NCBI GenBank assembly: GCA_963575745.1
Contig: CAUYUJ010016061.1
Location: forward strand, 566,156-630,155
Direction: 5' to 3'
DNA: 64,000 bases
Source of the DNA: Prorocentrum cordatum
Lineage: Eukaryota > Sar > Dinophyceae > Prorocentrales > Prorocentraceae
This document shows, piece after piece, positions 32,647 to 44,189 of the stretch (position 1 is its first letter; every line of letters starts with the position of its first letter). Under the pieces are notes generated by a model. The model ran no database searches and had not been told where the DNA came from. It worked only from the letters and a program-made list of their open reading frames with translations. A program made the position numbers and the translations under genes.

Positions 32647-32904
32647 ATGTGCTTGTTGTGGTGCGGGGGGGGAGGGGAGCACGTCGTTCCCGAGCTCCGT
32701 GGTGGCCCTCTCCGGTTGCGCGCCATTGGGTGGGGGCTGACCTGGCCAATCGATGCCTTCATTATGCAGCGAGCAGCAGGGCCAGCATCACTTGTTGGGA
32801 TCTTGCCCAGACTCGTACAGCCCGAGGCTAAGACGCCTCGATGGCCCTTGTTCTTCAGTCGAGACCAGGATTCCATGAACGATCCGATCCGATCGTCTAT
32901 CTCC
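32647..32904. other. Unassigned interval
   Basis: About 260 bp of ordinary complexity. A short reading (GADLANRCLHYAASSRASIT near 32740) is not recognisable as a domain. Confidence 0.35.
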
Positions 32905-33141
32905 CCTTGCTCCTCTTCCTCCTCCTTCTCCTCATCATCATCAGCATCATCATCACCACCGTCATCATCATCATCATCATCATCATCATCAGCAGCAGCA
33001 TCATCATCATCATCGGCTGCATCATCATCGTCATTATCATCACCATCGTCATCATCATCAGCAGCAGCAGCACCACCACCAACTACAGCATCAGCAGCAT
33101 CGTCCTTAGCATGCCAAGCTACGTGTCATCAGCATCATCAT

Positions 33142-33182
<41 letters not shown>

Positions 33183-33262
33183 GCATCAGCATCATCATCA
33201 GCACCATCATTACCATCAGCAGCAGCAGCAGCATCATCAGCACCATCACCATCACCATGATC
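32905..33262. repeat. Compound TCC/ATC/CAG microsatellite
   Basis: TCC, then ATC with AGCAGC blocks, then CACCATCACCATC to about 33258, followed by a short CCTCC/CATC tail. Confidence 0.95.
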
Positions 33263-33715
33263 CCTCCCTCCCGTCCCTCCCTCCCTCCATCCATCCATCC
33301 CTTGCTTCCTTTCTGCCCCATCCGCTCCCCTCCCTTCCCGCCCAATCTCCGCTAGAGAAGGAGTGCGGATGCAAGAATTGCAGTGTTGTTGCCAGCTGGT
33401 CCTCGGCATTGCAAGGCGTCCGCACTTGTGCCAGCAAGCGCTGCGACCCCACCCCCGTTGAAGTGTGGCGTGCCCAACCGCCCTTTGCCGAGCATGCTGA
33501 CGGCACAGCGAACTCCCAATGAGACGCTGCCAGTTGCCGTTGCCGCCGCCGCTCAGGTCCTGGGGCCGCCTCCGACCCCCCCCCCCCCTTCCTCCTGCAC
33601 TCGGGGCCGGCACCGTGGACGGCAGCAGGGACCCGCCGGCGGCCCTCCGCGTCTTCCTGCGCACCACACCGGAGAGCACGGCCGCGTGGTAAGACGCCGT
33701 GCCCGCGCGTTTCTA
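33263..33715. other. Unassigned interval
   Basis: Ordinary-complexity GC-rich DNA. No gene recognised. Confidence 0.4.
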
Positions 33716-33908
33716 GGCCTCCTAGATGGGGTCGGAGTAGATGGGGTTGGAGGATCGCTCCGCATCGCCGATGCATCGACGATGCGGCTCAATGCGGAGC
33801 CAGTGTTTCCCCGCACCGACGTCGCCGATGCATCGCCGACGTCGCCGATGCATCGCCGATGCGGCGCGATCCTTCGACCCCATCTGCTCGGAGCCCATCT
33901 GGGAGGCC
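33716..33908. mobile_element. Family B copy 3: 193-bp palindromic element
   Basis: GGCCTCCTAGATGGGGTCGG at the left and CCCATCTGGGAGGCC at the right. Inner arms carry GCATCGCCGATGCATCGACG and several GTCGCCGATGCATCGCCGA units. The flanks CTA and (T)CTA may be a 3-bp target duplication. Confidence 0.88.
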
Positions 33909-34317
33909 TCTAGCGTTGTCACATTCTCCCCGACGGGCAGCGCTGAGGCCGTATCAGAAGCAGATGTGCAAGAGGGTCCCATACAGGGTCGGAGCTGCCA
34001 CGGAAAGCCACTTGCGTCATATATTGAGCGCTTCGCGCTGCCTGCTTCCCATGGCGGGTCAGTGGCCTAGATGATGTAGTGTCGTTGAGACTTGCTTCCG
34101 GAGAAGCGTTCCGATTGTAATTTCGCCCCGTCAAGCATAGGAGTTGGTGCGTCCAGCTCGTTCCTGCGCTGCGCACCGGCATCCGCCGACTGGGCGGCCA
34201 CGACGGCCGTTTCGGCCCCGCTCTTGGACCCCGGAGCCTCCTCGGATCGGTGTAGCTCGCGAGAAACGCCAAAGAAAATCGACGAACACAAAACATTGCA
34301 CAAATATGATGTATCTA
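33909..34317. other. Unassigned interval
   Basis: No gene recognised. Similar open frames on both strands are incidental. Confidence 0.35.
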
Positions 34318-34487
34318 AGGTCCGCGCGGATTTCTGGGATCGGCGTTGGGCCCCTGGTGGCACCGCTGGCGGCGCTCTCTTGGATCGGCGTTGGGCCCCC
34401 CTGGTGGCACCTCTGGCGCCGCCCCTGACTGCGCTCCGCGCGCCAGGGAGGGGAGCCCACCGCCGATCCAAGAAACCCGCGCGGACC
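34318..34487. mobile_element. Family I: 170-bp element with ~45-bp inverted termini
   Basis: AGGTCCGCGCGGATTTCTGG at the left is the imperfect complement of AGAAACCCGCGCGGACCT at the right, and both arms continue into GGATCGGCGTTGGGC. The left half has GGATCGGCGTTGGGCCCC twice (about 34338 and 34381). A related end lies at 56776-56820. Confidence 0.82.
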
Positions 34488-34857
34488 TCGGCGAAATCAT
34501 GTTTTATGCAGATGTTCAGCTCTTCTAGAGCAGCGGGGCCGAGGGCTCTGGCCGCGATCTCTCGTGGCGCCGCGGCCCTCTCGCGACGTCGGACGTCGGG
34601 AGAAGCCCGGGCGCTGGCCACCACCACTGCAGCGCTCGACGACGGCCCTGTGGAGCATCGAAGCGGTCAGCGAGAGGGACGGGGGCGAGATCTCAGATCT
34701 CAGACGGTGGCAAGGCCCTCGCGTGGGGGTCGCGTCCTCGAGAGACAAGCGACGGCTGGGACGACAGCGACGGCGACGCGAGACGGGCGGCGGCCCGCCT
34801 GCTGGGGCGGGCACGGGCGGCGGCGTTGAGGACGGAGGCCACCGGGCGGCGAGCGAG
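34488..34857. other. Unassigned interval
   Basis: GC-rich DNA, open in several frames. No motif recognised. Confidence 0.35.
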
Positions 34858-35063
34858 GGCCTCCTCCTCCTCCTCCTCCTCCGCCTCCTCCTCCTCCTCC
34901 TCCTCCTCCTCTCCTCCCTCCTCCTCCTCCTCCCTCCTCCTCCTCCTCCTCCTCCTCCTCCTCTCCTCCTCCCTCCTCCTCTCTCCTCCTCCTCCTCCTC
35001 CTCCTCCTCCTCCTCCTCCTCCTCCTCCTCCTCCTCCTCCTCCTCCTCCTCCTCCTCCTCCTC
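34858..35063. repeat. TCC microsatellite
   Basis: TCC interrupted by CTCC and CTCTCC to about 34990, then pure TCC to 35062. Confidence 0.97.
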
Positions 35064-35378
35064 GGGGGCCGCCGGCAAGGGACCGGAGGCGCCCAAACCT
35101 CGAGGGCTCGCAGGGGGGGAGGCCAGCCCAAGGTGGGGTGGGGGCACGAGCCCAGCTGGATGCACGCGCTTCCTCTTGTCCGGGAGCTGTTCGCAGCGAC
35201 TGTCCTCCCAACCCCGCCTCTGCCCCGACCCTGCCCTCACGTCCCCCCCACAGCCTCTCGATGATCGAACCTTGAGCCTTGATCCGCGCCCCCAAAGCAT
35301 CCACCAGTGCGGTCATCGAGGTCCTGGGAGGCTCCCCAGAGGCCGCCCCAGGTCTCTGGAGGTCCTCGGATCGACCAG
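35064..35378. other. Unassigned interval
   Basis: GC-rich DNA. No recognised gene. It ends against family L copy 1. Confidence 0.35.
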
Positions 35379-35546
35379 ACGTAAGAGTGACCTTTCGCCG
35401 GAGTGACCTTTGGTGCGGGCTCATCGGGCTGCCCCAGATCGCCGAGCGCGATGCGATATAAGCGGCCCGCGCCCTTGGGTTTGGCTCCCTCGCGCCCCCA
35501 AAAGCTGCGCACCAAAGGTCACTCTTACTCAGGGTCACTCTTACGC
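35379..35546. mobile_element. Family L copy 1: 168-bp element with ~39-bp TIRs
   Basis: The left terminus ACGTAAGAGTGACCTTTCGC continues to GGAGTGACCTTTGGTGCG. The right end is its near reverse complement (CGCACCAAAGGTCACTCTTA, then CAGGGTCACTCTTACGC). Each arm carries AGAGTGACC twice, a nested terminal repeat. Copy 2 is at 38443-38592. Confidence 0.88.
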
Positions 35547-35717
35547 CTAACCGATCGAGGGGGACCGACGACGTCCAAGAATCCTGGACCTCGGCCCTCG
35601 ATCCTCGGCCCCCGCGCCCCTCGAGGGACGGAGACCCCCCCCCCTTGCTCGGCGACTCTCCGGGAGAGGCACGCGGGGGAGGGGGGTGGCGCGGGGCCCC
35701 AGGATCTGCACGAACGA

Positions 35718-35906
35718 AATGGGGACGGAAAGAATGGGTACACTGCCCAACAGCAGCTCCTGTTCATTTTGGGCAGGACTCGCTGTCCGCGCCGCCGCGG
35801 CCTGTGTCCGTTTGAGACAGACTGCCGCCTGCCCAACAGCGGCCGCTGCTGGTTTCGGACAACACTTGTTGCTGGGCAGTGTGCCCATGTTTTCCGTACC
35901 CGTTTC
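35718..35906. mobile_element. Family N: ~190-bp element with ~40-bp TIRs
   Basis: GGGGACGGAAAGAATGGGTA then CACTGCCCAACAGCAG at the left. The right end has the reverse complement, CTGGGCAGTGTGCCCATGTT and TTCCGTACCC. A further inner inverted pair TTGGGCAGG / CCTGCCCAA brackets the centre. Single copy in the window. Confidence 0.75.
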
Positions 35907-36119
35907 GGGCGTCCAAACGGGAGGCCCGAGAGCAGGCCGACGCCGTCCAGAAGCCCCCCCCCCCCTCCTCGCACCTCGACGACGCCGCCGACCGCGACGG
36001 AGGCGGAGGCGGGGAGAGGCGCGGGCGGCGCAGGGCTCCCGGAGACCGTGACGCGCGTGGCGCTGCTCGCGGCGGTGGCGGACGGCGGCGACGAGGAGGA
36101 GAAGGGCCAGGACTGCACA

Positions 36120-36250
36120 GCCTCCGGCGGCGTTCAGCGGTCGTCGGCGGCTGTCGGCGGCGTTCGGCGGCCCCCGGCGGCCATCGGCGGCCTTCGGCGG
36201 CGGCCGGCGGCCTTCGGCGGCCATCGGCTGCCTTCGGCGGCCCTCCAGTC
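36120..36250. repeat. CGGCGGCCTTCGG-type minisatellite
   Basis: Irregular CGGCGGC with TTCGG, GTTCGG and CATCGG inserts. 35907-36119 before it is unassigned GC-rich DNA. Confidence 0.85.
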
Positions 36251-36325
36251 GCTTTCCCGCGTCGCCTTCTTCTTCGTATTATTTGTATTATCATTATTAT
36301 TATTATTACTAGCCTTACTATAATT

Positions 36326-36905
<580 letters not shown>

Positions 36906-37017
36906 AATATTAGTATTATTAATATTATATTTATTACTTTTATTATCATTATTCTTATCATTATTATTATTAGTACTACTATTATTACTATTATTATTTC
37001 TACTATTACTATTATTT
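36906..37017. repeat. ATT/ATTACT-rich tail of the AGT array
   Basis: TATTATTA and ACTATTATTACTATT words. Strongly AT-rich, bridging the AGT and TCC arrays. Confidence 0.85.
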
Positions 37018-37096
37018 TTCCTCCTCCGCCTCCTCCTCTTCCTCCTCCTCCTGCTCGTCCTCCCTCGTTCTCCCTCTCCTCCTCCTCCTCCTCCAT
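37018..37096. repeat. TCC microsatellite, 5' border of family A copy 3
   Basis: Interrupted TCC/CCGCC with a CTCCTCCTCC end. Confidence 0.92.
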
Positions 37097-37706
37097 CCCT
37101 TGCCCGTATAAAGATATTCCCCTGTCGCACCCGCAGACGAGTCAGTACGGCGGGCCAGGCGTTTCGCGTGAGCCTTCCCCACCATTTACGACCTTTGGGT
37201 TTGAAATTTGCAACAGGTGCAAGGGTTGAGGGCGGCCCGTTTTCAGAACGTAGCTCTCGATTTAGCGCTGCGCGCAGTCGTTTCAACATTTTACAACAGT
37301 TTCAATGATGGGGGCGGCACATTTTCAAAATGTGGTTATCCCTCTTGCGCCGCGCACATTCGTGTTCAAAGTTCACCATTGCTTCAAGGGTTCGTATAGC
37401 GGAAGTCCCAGGAATGGTGTTCTGACGCGGTAAGGATGGTCAGGACCCACCAGTCACGTTGATTCGTGGTGTTGAAGTTCCAAAGACGGTGCTCTGGCAC
37501 GATTTGGGGACGTCACGGCGCAACAATTACGTTGATTCGCGGCGCTGAAGTCTCAGGAATGGTGTTTCGAAACGACTGAGGTTTCTCAGTCGGTTGTTTC
37601 CTATGCGGCATTTCACGAAATCATTTTTGTTGTGACCTATGGAGAGGCAACTTGGAGGGAGGGTTTATTGCAACATCGTTGATACATCGTGGGTCTACAC
37701 TGGTCC
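37097..37706 (+). repeat. Family A copy 3
   Basis: CTGTCGCACC near the start, CCAGGCGTTTCGCGTGAG, GTTTGAAATTTGCAACAG, subrepeats with TTTTCAAAATGTGGTTATCC, a second series with CACGTTGATTCGTGG and GAAGTTCCAAAGACGG, and the shared end GGAGGGTTTATTGCAACATC then TGGTCC. A short TCC tract follows. Confidence 0.9.
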
Positions 37707-38023
37707 TCCTCCCTCCTCCTCCCTCCGCATGCTACTCGTTGGGCCATTTGGGTTTGATTTGTGTCTTTCCGTTTCCATGAGCCTGAGGCCTCCACGGATC
37801 ACCCGTGACTTCGGTGACCTGTAGGGACCTTCTGGGACCTCCGGAGACCTCCTCCGCTTCCAGATGGCGCGTTCCAGAAAAGGCAGCGCCTTCGAAGATC
37901 GAAGGAGTTGGCATCTCTTTCCTGGCGGAAGGCGGCGGGAGTAAAGCGGGGGTGGCTCCGCCGACGGAATGCCGGCCGAATCCAAAACCAGTTCTCCAAG
38001 AGAGGGCAATATTTGTTGATTCA
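37707..38023. other. Unassigned interval
   Basis: GGCGCGTTCCAGAAAAGGCA (about 37867) and GGGCGTTCCAGAGAAGGCCC (about 38228) with similar following sequence lie on the two sides of the F element, hinting that F inserted between or into a duplicated segment. Confidence 0.5.
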
Positions 38024-38198
38024 TCGAGTAGGGATCGACTACAGAATTGATTTACCCTAAATCAATTCACCCCATCGAATCTACGACGAATGCGCAGAAT
38101 GTTAGCAAATCGATTGGGAATTCTGAGTACTTGAACGTAAAATCTACGAGAAAACTAATTTGGGAGTAAATCAATTATGTGGTCGATCCCCTACCCGA
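38024..38198 (+). mobile_element. Family F copy 1: AT-rich 175-bp MITE-like element
   Basis: TIRs TCGAGTAGGGATCGACTACA / its complement at the right (TGTGGTCGATCCCCTACCCGA), followed inward by GAATTGATTTACCC. The interior has CTACGACGAATGCG and GCAAATCGATTGGGAATTC. It matches 58013-58190 in the opposite orientation. Clearly AT-richer than the surroundings. Confidence 0.9.
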
Positions 38199-38442
38199 TT
38201 TCAGGGTTCCTGGAGCGAGCCACATGGGGCGTTCCAGAGAAGGCCCTGGCCACAAGTGTGATAGGGGTTGGCACCGCTTGCACTGCCTCAGAGTTTGGAG
38301 GTCCCCCTGGGGCCTCCCCTCCTGGACGCCCCCGAAGGCAGCGCAGCGTGGTGGAAGGAGTCGTCGCGGCCTGAGCTCTCGGCCCCAGCCTCCGCCGGCA
38401 CTCCTCGAGCCCGACCGATCCGTGAGGACCTTCATCGACCAG

Positions 38443-38592
38443 ACGTAAGAGTGTCCTTTCGCCGGGTCCATTGGGGCCCCCGATCGCCGAACGCGATGCG
38501 ATTTGGGCGTATTGCGCGCTTGTGGTTGGACCCCCGTGGCCCCCAAGAATCCGCGCAGCAAAGGTCACTCTTACCCAGGGCCACTCTTGCGC
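38443..38592. mobile_element. Family L copy 2: ~150 bp
   Basis: ACGTAAGAGTGTCCTTTCGC at the left; CAAAGGTCACTCTTACCCAG then CCACTCTTGCGC at the right. The inner GATCGCCGAACGCGATGCGA matches GATCGCCGAGCGCGATGCGA of copy 1. Upstream ATCGACCAG is also shared. Confidence 0.85.
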
Positions 38593-39719
38593 GTAGCCGG
38601 CTTCAGGGCCCGTGGGGAGGAGAGGCTCGCCGTGACCGTCCCTTCGGCGAAGGCCAGGAGGGCGACCGACCTCAGAACAATTGTAAGAGCGTTGCTGAGC
38701 TGCGTTTTTCTGGTCGTCCGTGTTCGTCGAGTGATCCCGATGATGTGTCGCGTTCGCGATTCTGCCAGATTTGCAGCTCTCGACACCTGGCCACATGTTA
38801 GCCCTTCTCGGGAAGGACTGCCACAAGCCTCCCTTCGGCTGTGGCACACCCGACGATTGGGCTCGCATCTCCGTGGGCCCGCACTTGAAGAGTAGCGGAA
38901 CGATGGTCCTCCCGAGTTCCGTGGAAGCGCTTTGTTGTTAGCTTGGAGGGTTGGCCGCATGTGTTCGGGGTTCACCGTTTTGTACTCGGGCTTGTTGCAG
39001 GCCATAATGTGACCATACTTCGGCTCGTAGGCTCTCCCCGTCGGTAGGAGTGTCTTGCAGCTCGTGCTTGCATTTCACGTTGACTCGCTGGTCATAGCTA
39101 GCCTGGTTATCCTGTTGGTTGCACGTTGGCCCGCATCATGGTGGCTTGGTGTGGCACTTATCGAAGGGCTCCTCCTCCACCTCCTCCTCCTTTTCATACC
39201 CGCTCACTGTGTATCCGTAGCAAGTTTGACTCATGTCCACAGCGGGAACATAGGAGTATTGGCAACGGGAGTCAGCGGCCCACCCACTTCGCCAGGGTTC
39301 ACCTGGCAGCAGCATAGTTTCAGCAGTACTGGGGTTGCGCCCGATCTTTGTTGGCACTGCACATTTCGGGCGGTTTGGCAAAGATGGCACAGGATAAGTG
39401 CATATACAGACACTCTCTTGCAGCATGTGCACGTACAGGTGGCATTTCACCAGAAGGGTTTTCCGCTTCCACTGCAAGGCTACGCTCGTAGGCGCGCAAG
39501 GAGTCTGGGCCCGCCAGGACCAGCCTCACCGGCAGCACGGAGGGGGGGCGCAGCAGCAGCCAGCAGGACCGCCAGACATGTGGAAGCGGGAGACACCTCC
39601 GCCAGCGATGGCCCCAACTCGCAAGTCTTCGCCACCCCACCGAGCGGAGAAGGGCCAGAGCGGGGGCCTCTCAAGGGAGGACCTGTTCGGGCAGTTTCGC
39701 GGACGACTTCGGCCCCGCA
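38593..39719. other. Unassigned interval with a repeat-edge motif
   Basis: TTGGTGTGGCACTTATC at about 39152 precedes a short TCC tract (39171-39194), as upstream of family A copy 2. The rest has open frames on both strands without recognised domains. Confidence 0.4.
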
Positions 39720-39995
39720 ATGGCAGGCCCGGACGAGCGTCAGGCGCTCGAGGGCATGCTGGGTCTTCAGGCATCTTCGGCGCCTGCCCCACCCCAGGAG
39801 CAAGTGGTCGAGGCCACCATCTCGGCCGAGTCGGCCGAGGCGGTGGCCCGCCCACGCGAACAAAACCACCTGGAGGCGATGGTCGGTCGGGAGGAAAGGC
39901 GGAAGCAGGGTAGGGCGGAAAAGGCGGAGGCGAAGGAATGCAAGGAGGCCAATGAAGCAGCCCTCAGCCAAGCCTACGACGCGCAGGTGGCATAA
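39720..39995 (+). pseudogene. Short coding-like segment, charged and helix-prone
   Basis: A 91-codon frame with Ala/Glu/Lys/Arg composition (EERRKQGRAEKAEAKECKEA) that could be coiled coil. It may belong to the 5' part of the LINE relic downstream, since frames continue with interruptions through 40110. Not recognised, and it could be incidental. Confidence 0.3.
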
Positions 39996-40157
39996 CAGCA
40001 GGAGTTGGCCCTCGAGCCTCAGCGGGCTCGGGGGCTTGCAATGGCAGTCAAGGTGGCAGCGGCCCACTGTCATCAGGAGGCGCGAGGACAGAGAAGATCG
40101 CGGATCAGTAGACGACCTTGCCCCGTGTTGCATCGACGCCGATGTCGCGCGGGCCAG

Positions 40158-40385
40158 GCGTTAGAGCGCAAGTCCCAGACGCGACCGTTGCTTCGTTGCC
40201 AGTGGGGCGCACCGTCAGCCGCGTTTTGCTTGGCGCTGCAGCGCAAGCCCCAGGCGCGCCAGCTTCGACCAGGCCTCCCGGGCTCAGCGTCCGCCACGTT
40301 TTGCTTGGGCTAGAGCGCAAGTGCCAGGGTTGCCAGCGGCGGCTGGGCGCCCCGGGCTCGACATCGCCGCCGCTTTGCCAAGGCA
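40158..40385. repeat. 75-bp tandem repeat, three units
   Basis: GCGTTAGAGCGCAAG, GCGCTGCAGCGCAAG and GGCTAGAGCGCAAG start at 40158, 40233 and 40308. Each unit ends in CCGCGTTTTGCTT or a similar word. The period is a multiple of three, so frames run through it. Confidence 0.88.
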
Positions 40386-40774
40386 CCGCTCGCCGCCTTG
40401 CTCGTCGCCCACACGCAATTCCAACCACTGGCCCACGGCTGTTCAAGTTTTGGAGATGGCCAAAGGGCAACATGGCAAGGACCTCGAAGGGGCCCCTATC
40501 CAGGAGCATCGCCATTGCAGCGCCAGCCACAGTAGTCCCAACGCGTTCGCTCTCAGGGCAGGTTACCGCACGCCCATCAGCGCAGCTGCCAGGACGGAAG
40601 GAAGAAGGCGCAACGTCGACTTCGGGAGACGTCGCTGCGATGACCATGCTCGCGTCGGTGGTGGCGGATTGCACGCTCCACCTGACCAGTCAAATGGCGC
40701 TGGCGCAGAGGGCGCAGCTGGCCAGCCTGATGCCGGCCCTCATCGCGCCAGTCTACGGCCACGCAAAGATCGGC

Positions 40775-42144
40775 CTCACTCGGATTCCACTTGGCATCGG
40801 ATGTGGGTCTGTCCAGCGGCAGAGGATCGCAGGAAGGAACTTTGCGATCCCGTCGTGTTGCAGGCTAGCTGCGAAGTCGACCTCGCCTCTGCTTCCGCCG
40901 ACGCGTTCAGCCTTTTCACCAAAGGAATCTTCGCGCACCCGAGCGACGCCCTCCCGAGGCCCTCCAAAGAAGCCCCTCCAGCGGTCCATTGAGAAGTCCC
41001 TCAGCATGACGAGTCGGATGAGCAGCTTCTCTCCGCTGAGATCTTCTTCGATGGGCCATGTAGGCGCCGCGCAAGTAAGGCATTAAGCAGGGCAGAATGG
41101 GGCTCAGCGGTGCACGATTCGGACAGAGTTCTTCAGCGCGGTGTGTGGGCCCCGCTTCTGGACAGGTGCCCCCAGACCTCCCAGGCGGCCGAGTTTGGTG
41201 GCCTCACACACGGGCCCCATCTGTCTCCTGGGCCCTCGGCGGGCTACAGCGACTGCCTCAATGCTTGCAAGGCCTTCCTCCAGGATGGGGCCAGGCGGCT
41301 TTCCTACAAGAGGCCCTACGCTGGGCTTATGATCAACACTCTGAATTCTAAGTTGTCTGCCCTTCAAAAGGCGAAGGCACATGTTACGGACTCCCCCGAG
41401 TTATCTCTCGAGCAGCGTTATTTCAAGGAAGGGAACGACGAGGCCGACAGGGCCGCCAAGCGAGGTGCAAGCCTCCACCCTTGCGGGTCGCAGCGGGAGC
41501 TGAGCAGCGTTGACTGGCAGCTCAAAGTTGCCAAGAGTGTTTCGCTTCTCGCGGCCAGGCTTTTACCTGTCTGGCCCAAGCTCGGCCTCGATGGTGTCGA
41601 CTTCATTGCGCCCAGCAGGGGCGCGGTCCCTCCCCTGCCTCTGGCTGCGCAGGCACATCATGAGTGGATATGGTGCGCCACCTTCTGGCGCTGCGCGATT
41701 GGCCTCCGTTCCCGTCGTCACGTCTTGAAGCCCAGCTCCTCGGGATGATCTGGAGAGCCGCCCGAAGTTGCCCTGACCATACGCGACAAAGGCCACCAGA
41801 TCCTGGCCCTTGAATGCTCCAATTCTAGCATGCTGTATTTCTGCCACCTGTGCTGTGGATACGGTTGCAGTGGCAGGTTCAAGAAGCTTCGCAATGTTTG
41901 CAAGCCTGAGCCCGAAGGGTCCAAGAAGAGCAAGTACGCGGCCTCCGTTTTGAGGGCCCTCCGACTGGGTAGACACCCCAGGCTCCCTGGCGTTGTTTGC
42001 GAAGTGTTCGACCCCTTGGCCGAAGCGAGCGGATCTGACGCGGGGGCTCAGGCTGACCCTGCCCTGCGGTCTCAGGTTCGCCAGTCGCTTCGCGAAGAGG
42101 GAGATCGAGCGCCAGGTGAGTTCTCTTCAGGAAGTTCAGACTAA
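40775..42144 (+). pseudogene. LINE relic: finger, RNase H and C-terminal zinc domain
   Basis: One frame runs from about 40775 to 42144 with only two stops (40990 and 41746). A finger-like STWHRMWVCPAAEDRRKEL (about 40788) leads through DAFSLFTKGIFAHP to RNase H: FFDGP (Asp 41050), AAEFGG (Glu 41191), GYSDCLNA (Asp 41251), KAHVT, and GNDEADRAAKRGA (Asp 41446), so all four catalytic acids are present. After WQLKVAK and ARLLPVWPKLGLDGVDF, and past the second stop, comes a Cys/His-rich end GHQILALECSNSSMLYFCHL with CCGYGCSGRFKKL. This matches the RNase H-bearing LINE type I recall from dinoflagellates. The RT is absent, so the copy is 5'-truncated. The low damage suggests a fairly recent insertion. 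Confidence 0.78.
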
Positions 42145-42682
42145 CCCGCAACGACGGGGAACTGTCTGGACTTCAAGTTCAACCTGACTCATGGCTCGGG
42201 TTCAGGGCGCCTGTCAAAAAATCATGGCGGACCTGGGCCAGTGTCTTTTGGCCTGAACGAGGAGCGCGCCCGAAGCCGAGGCTAATCTGCCAGTTTGGAG
42301 GCCGAGGCCGGTTTCGATGAGGAGGTGTTGTAAGGGTTGCCCTGTCCCGGGCCGCCAGGGAGGGGATGGGACCCGTCTCAGGTGCTGACAAATTTCCCTT
42401 CGGGTGGCTTCCCCTGGACTCTCTCTCACTCTCTCTCTTTCTCTCTCCCGTTATGTGCGTCCACGCCTACTTGTGCATGTTTCCTCCTCGTCCTTACTCT
42501 CTTCTCTTCCTCGTCCTCCTCCCGTCGCTGCCCTGGATGCAGTTGTACATGACTGGCCCGAGCCTCTGCCCTCAGCCTGCGCCCGCTCCCTCGCCCGCAG
42601 GCACAGCTGGCGGCCCCATGCGTTCGCGGCACCGGCTCCTGGACTTTTCGGCCCCCCAGTCATCAGTCGGGGGTGGCCAGGA
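42145..42682. other. Unassigned interval with a CT-rich patch
   Basis: 42419-42450 is CTCTCTCT-rich. No gene recognised. The first part may be the untranslated 3' end of the LINE relic. Confidence 0.4.
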
Positions 42683-42866
42683 TGGGGGTGATGACCAAGG
42701 GGGGGAGGGTGGATGACATGGCGGGGGCCATGGTATCTCCCCAGATTTCATGGCGCCCCTCCTTATTCCAATACGTCCGACGCCGCCCCATGGGCCGCGC
42801 ACGTGCCTTGGGCCATGATTTGCACACACCCCTCTTGGAGGCCCATTTCTTGGACGCCCCCGAATC
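42683..42866 (+). repeat. Family E copy 1
   Basis: GGCGGGGGCCATGGTATCTC, CCCCAGATTTCATGGCGCC, GGGCCGCGCACGTGCC, CATGATTTGCACACACCCC and TCTTGGACGCCCCCGA, in the order seen in copies 2 and 3 (57009-57183, 58277-58462). Confidence 0.87.
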
Positions 42867-44040
42867 AGGGTTGGGAAAAGGCTTCACAATGGCCCAACAT
42901 CTCCGGTGCGAATTTCTCGAGCCCGCAGAGGTAAGGGCACCCGAGTCTCCTCGAGATGTCTTCCGCTGCCCGCTCGCCTCGCCACGCCTCAGGACATCAA
43001 CCCCCTGGCGTTCTTGGAGAGCGGGCGCGGCGGAGGAGGAGGCGAAAGCAAATGGTGAGAAGGATCATCAGCAGCAGAAGCATGGGACGAGGAGAGGGAG
43101 AAGAAACGGGATGAAGAGGAGGAAGTGGAGGAGCAGCAGGATCGTAAACGCAGGACGAGGAGAAAGAGGAGGAGGGAGAGGAAAATGGGCGGAGGTTGGC
43201 GGCAGCGACAGCCGGAGGGAGGAAGGAGGAGGCGGAGCAGGAGCATGAGGAGGAGGACCACAATAAACCCGAGATGCACCCACAAGGCTGCAATGCACCT
43301 TCCCGCCCCAAGCCCCCCCTCATAAGTCTCTAAAGAGTACTGAAGACCTCCCACGCGATACAGTCAGACACACAAAAAAACTAAATCGATCATCGGTTCT
43401 GAGCTCTAATGCCTCGGATATGTGCTTACGATATGTATGTATTAAAGCATACAGCTACCTATACGTGTAAACACGCTTATTTGCATATGCGTATACATCT
43501 ACATGCACATGTTCATATACGCAGTCTGTTTTCTGGAGTACATCGTCTTGTTCCCTCCTCCCATCCGGTCGGGGCAAGAACGGCAAGTTCCTAGCCCGAT
43601 GCACCCTCCGTACCCATGTTGGCTCACAGGGTGGGTGGGTGGGTGGAGAAGTTCCTCTCGCCCTTCCCCCGTGGTTTCGGCCAGGGGGGTGGGGGGCGAG
43701 AGGTGCGATGCCGGCAGGTCCGCGTGGGCTTCTTCGAAGGCGCCCGACCCGCGGAGTCCCTGCGGCTCCCCCCGGGAGGTGCAGCCGCTGCATGCGCTGG
43801 CTGCTCCGCTGGGCCTGCGCTGGACCCCCCCCTGGCTGTGTGGCAGAGGGCCCGGAGCACGAGGAGGAGGACGCGGGGGGCCGGCCGATCGCCCCTGCTG
43901 CACAGAGCTCTGCTCCTGCCGAGGGCGCCGCCCGCTCCTCTCGGCGGGAGCGGGGCGAGCGGGCGGCGCGGCTCCGCAGCAGTGGGCGCGGAGCGCCCGG
44001 GCAGCCGACGAGTGCTGCAAACTCCACGTGGACGTATCCG
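42867..44040. other. Unassigned interval: purine-rich, then AT-rich, then GC-rich
   Basis: 43035-43260 is GGA/GAAG-rich but irregular. 43330-43520 is the longest AT-rich stretch nearby, with ATATGTATGTATTAAAGCAT. 43560-44040 is GC-rich with GGTGGGTGGGTG at about 43630. No gene recognised. Confidence 0.45.
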
Positions 44041-44189
44041 GGTCTCCTAGATAGGGTCGGGGTAGATGGGGCCGGAGGATCGCGACGCATCGCCGATGCC
44101 ATCGCCGATGCGGCTCGATGTGCAACCCGATCTGCTTCACGTCAACGTCGCCCATGCACCGCCGACGTCGACGATGCATCGCCGAGGCC
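44041..44189. mobile_element. Family B copy 4, right arm deleted
   Basis: GGTCTCCTAGATAGGGTCGG, then GGTAGATGGGG, GCATCGCCGATG and CGATGCATCGCCGA, then straight to AGGCCT. The ATCCTCCGACCCCATCTG part of the right arm is missing. Confidence 0.8.

Noticed and set aside
39055-40164. 369-codon + frame as a gene
   Set aside because: Composition is low-complexity Arg/Pro/Ser in the second half, and a different frame is more protein-like across 39720-39995.
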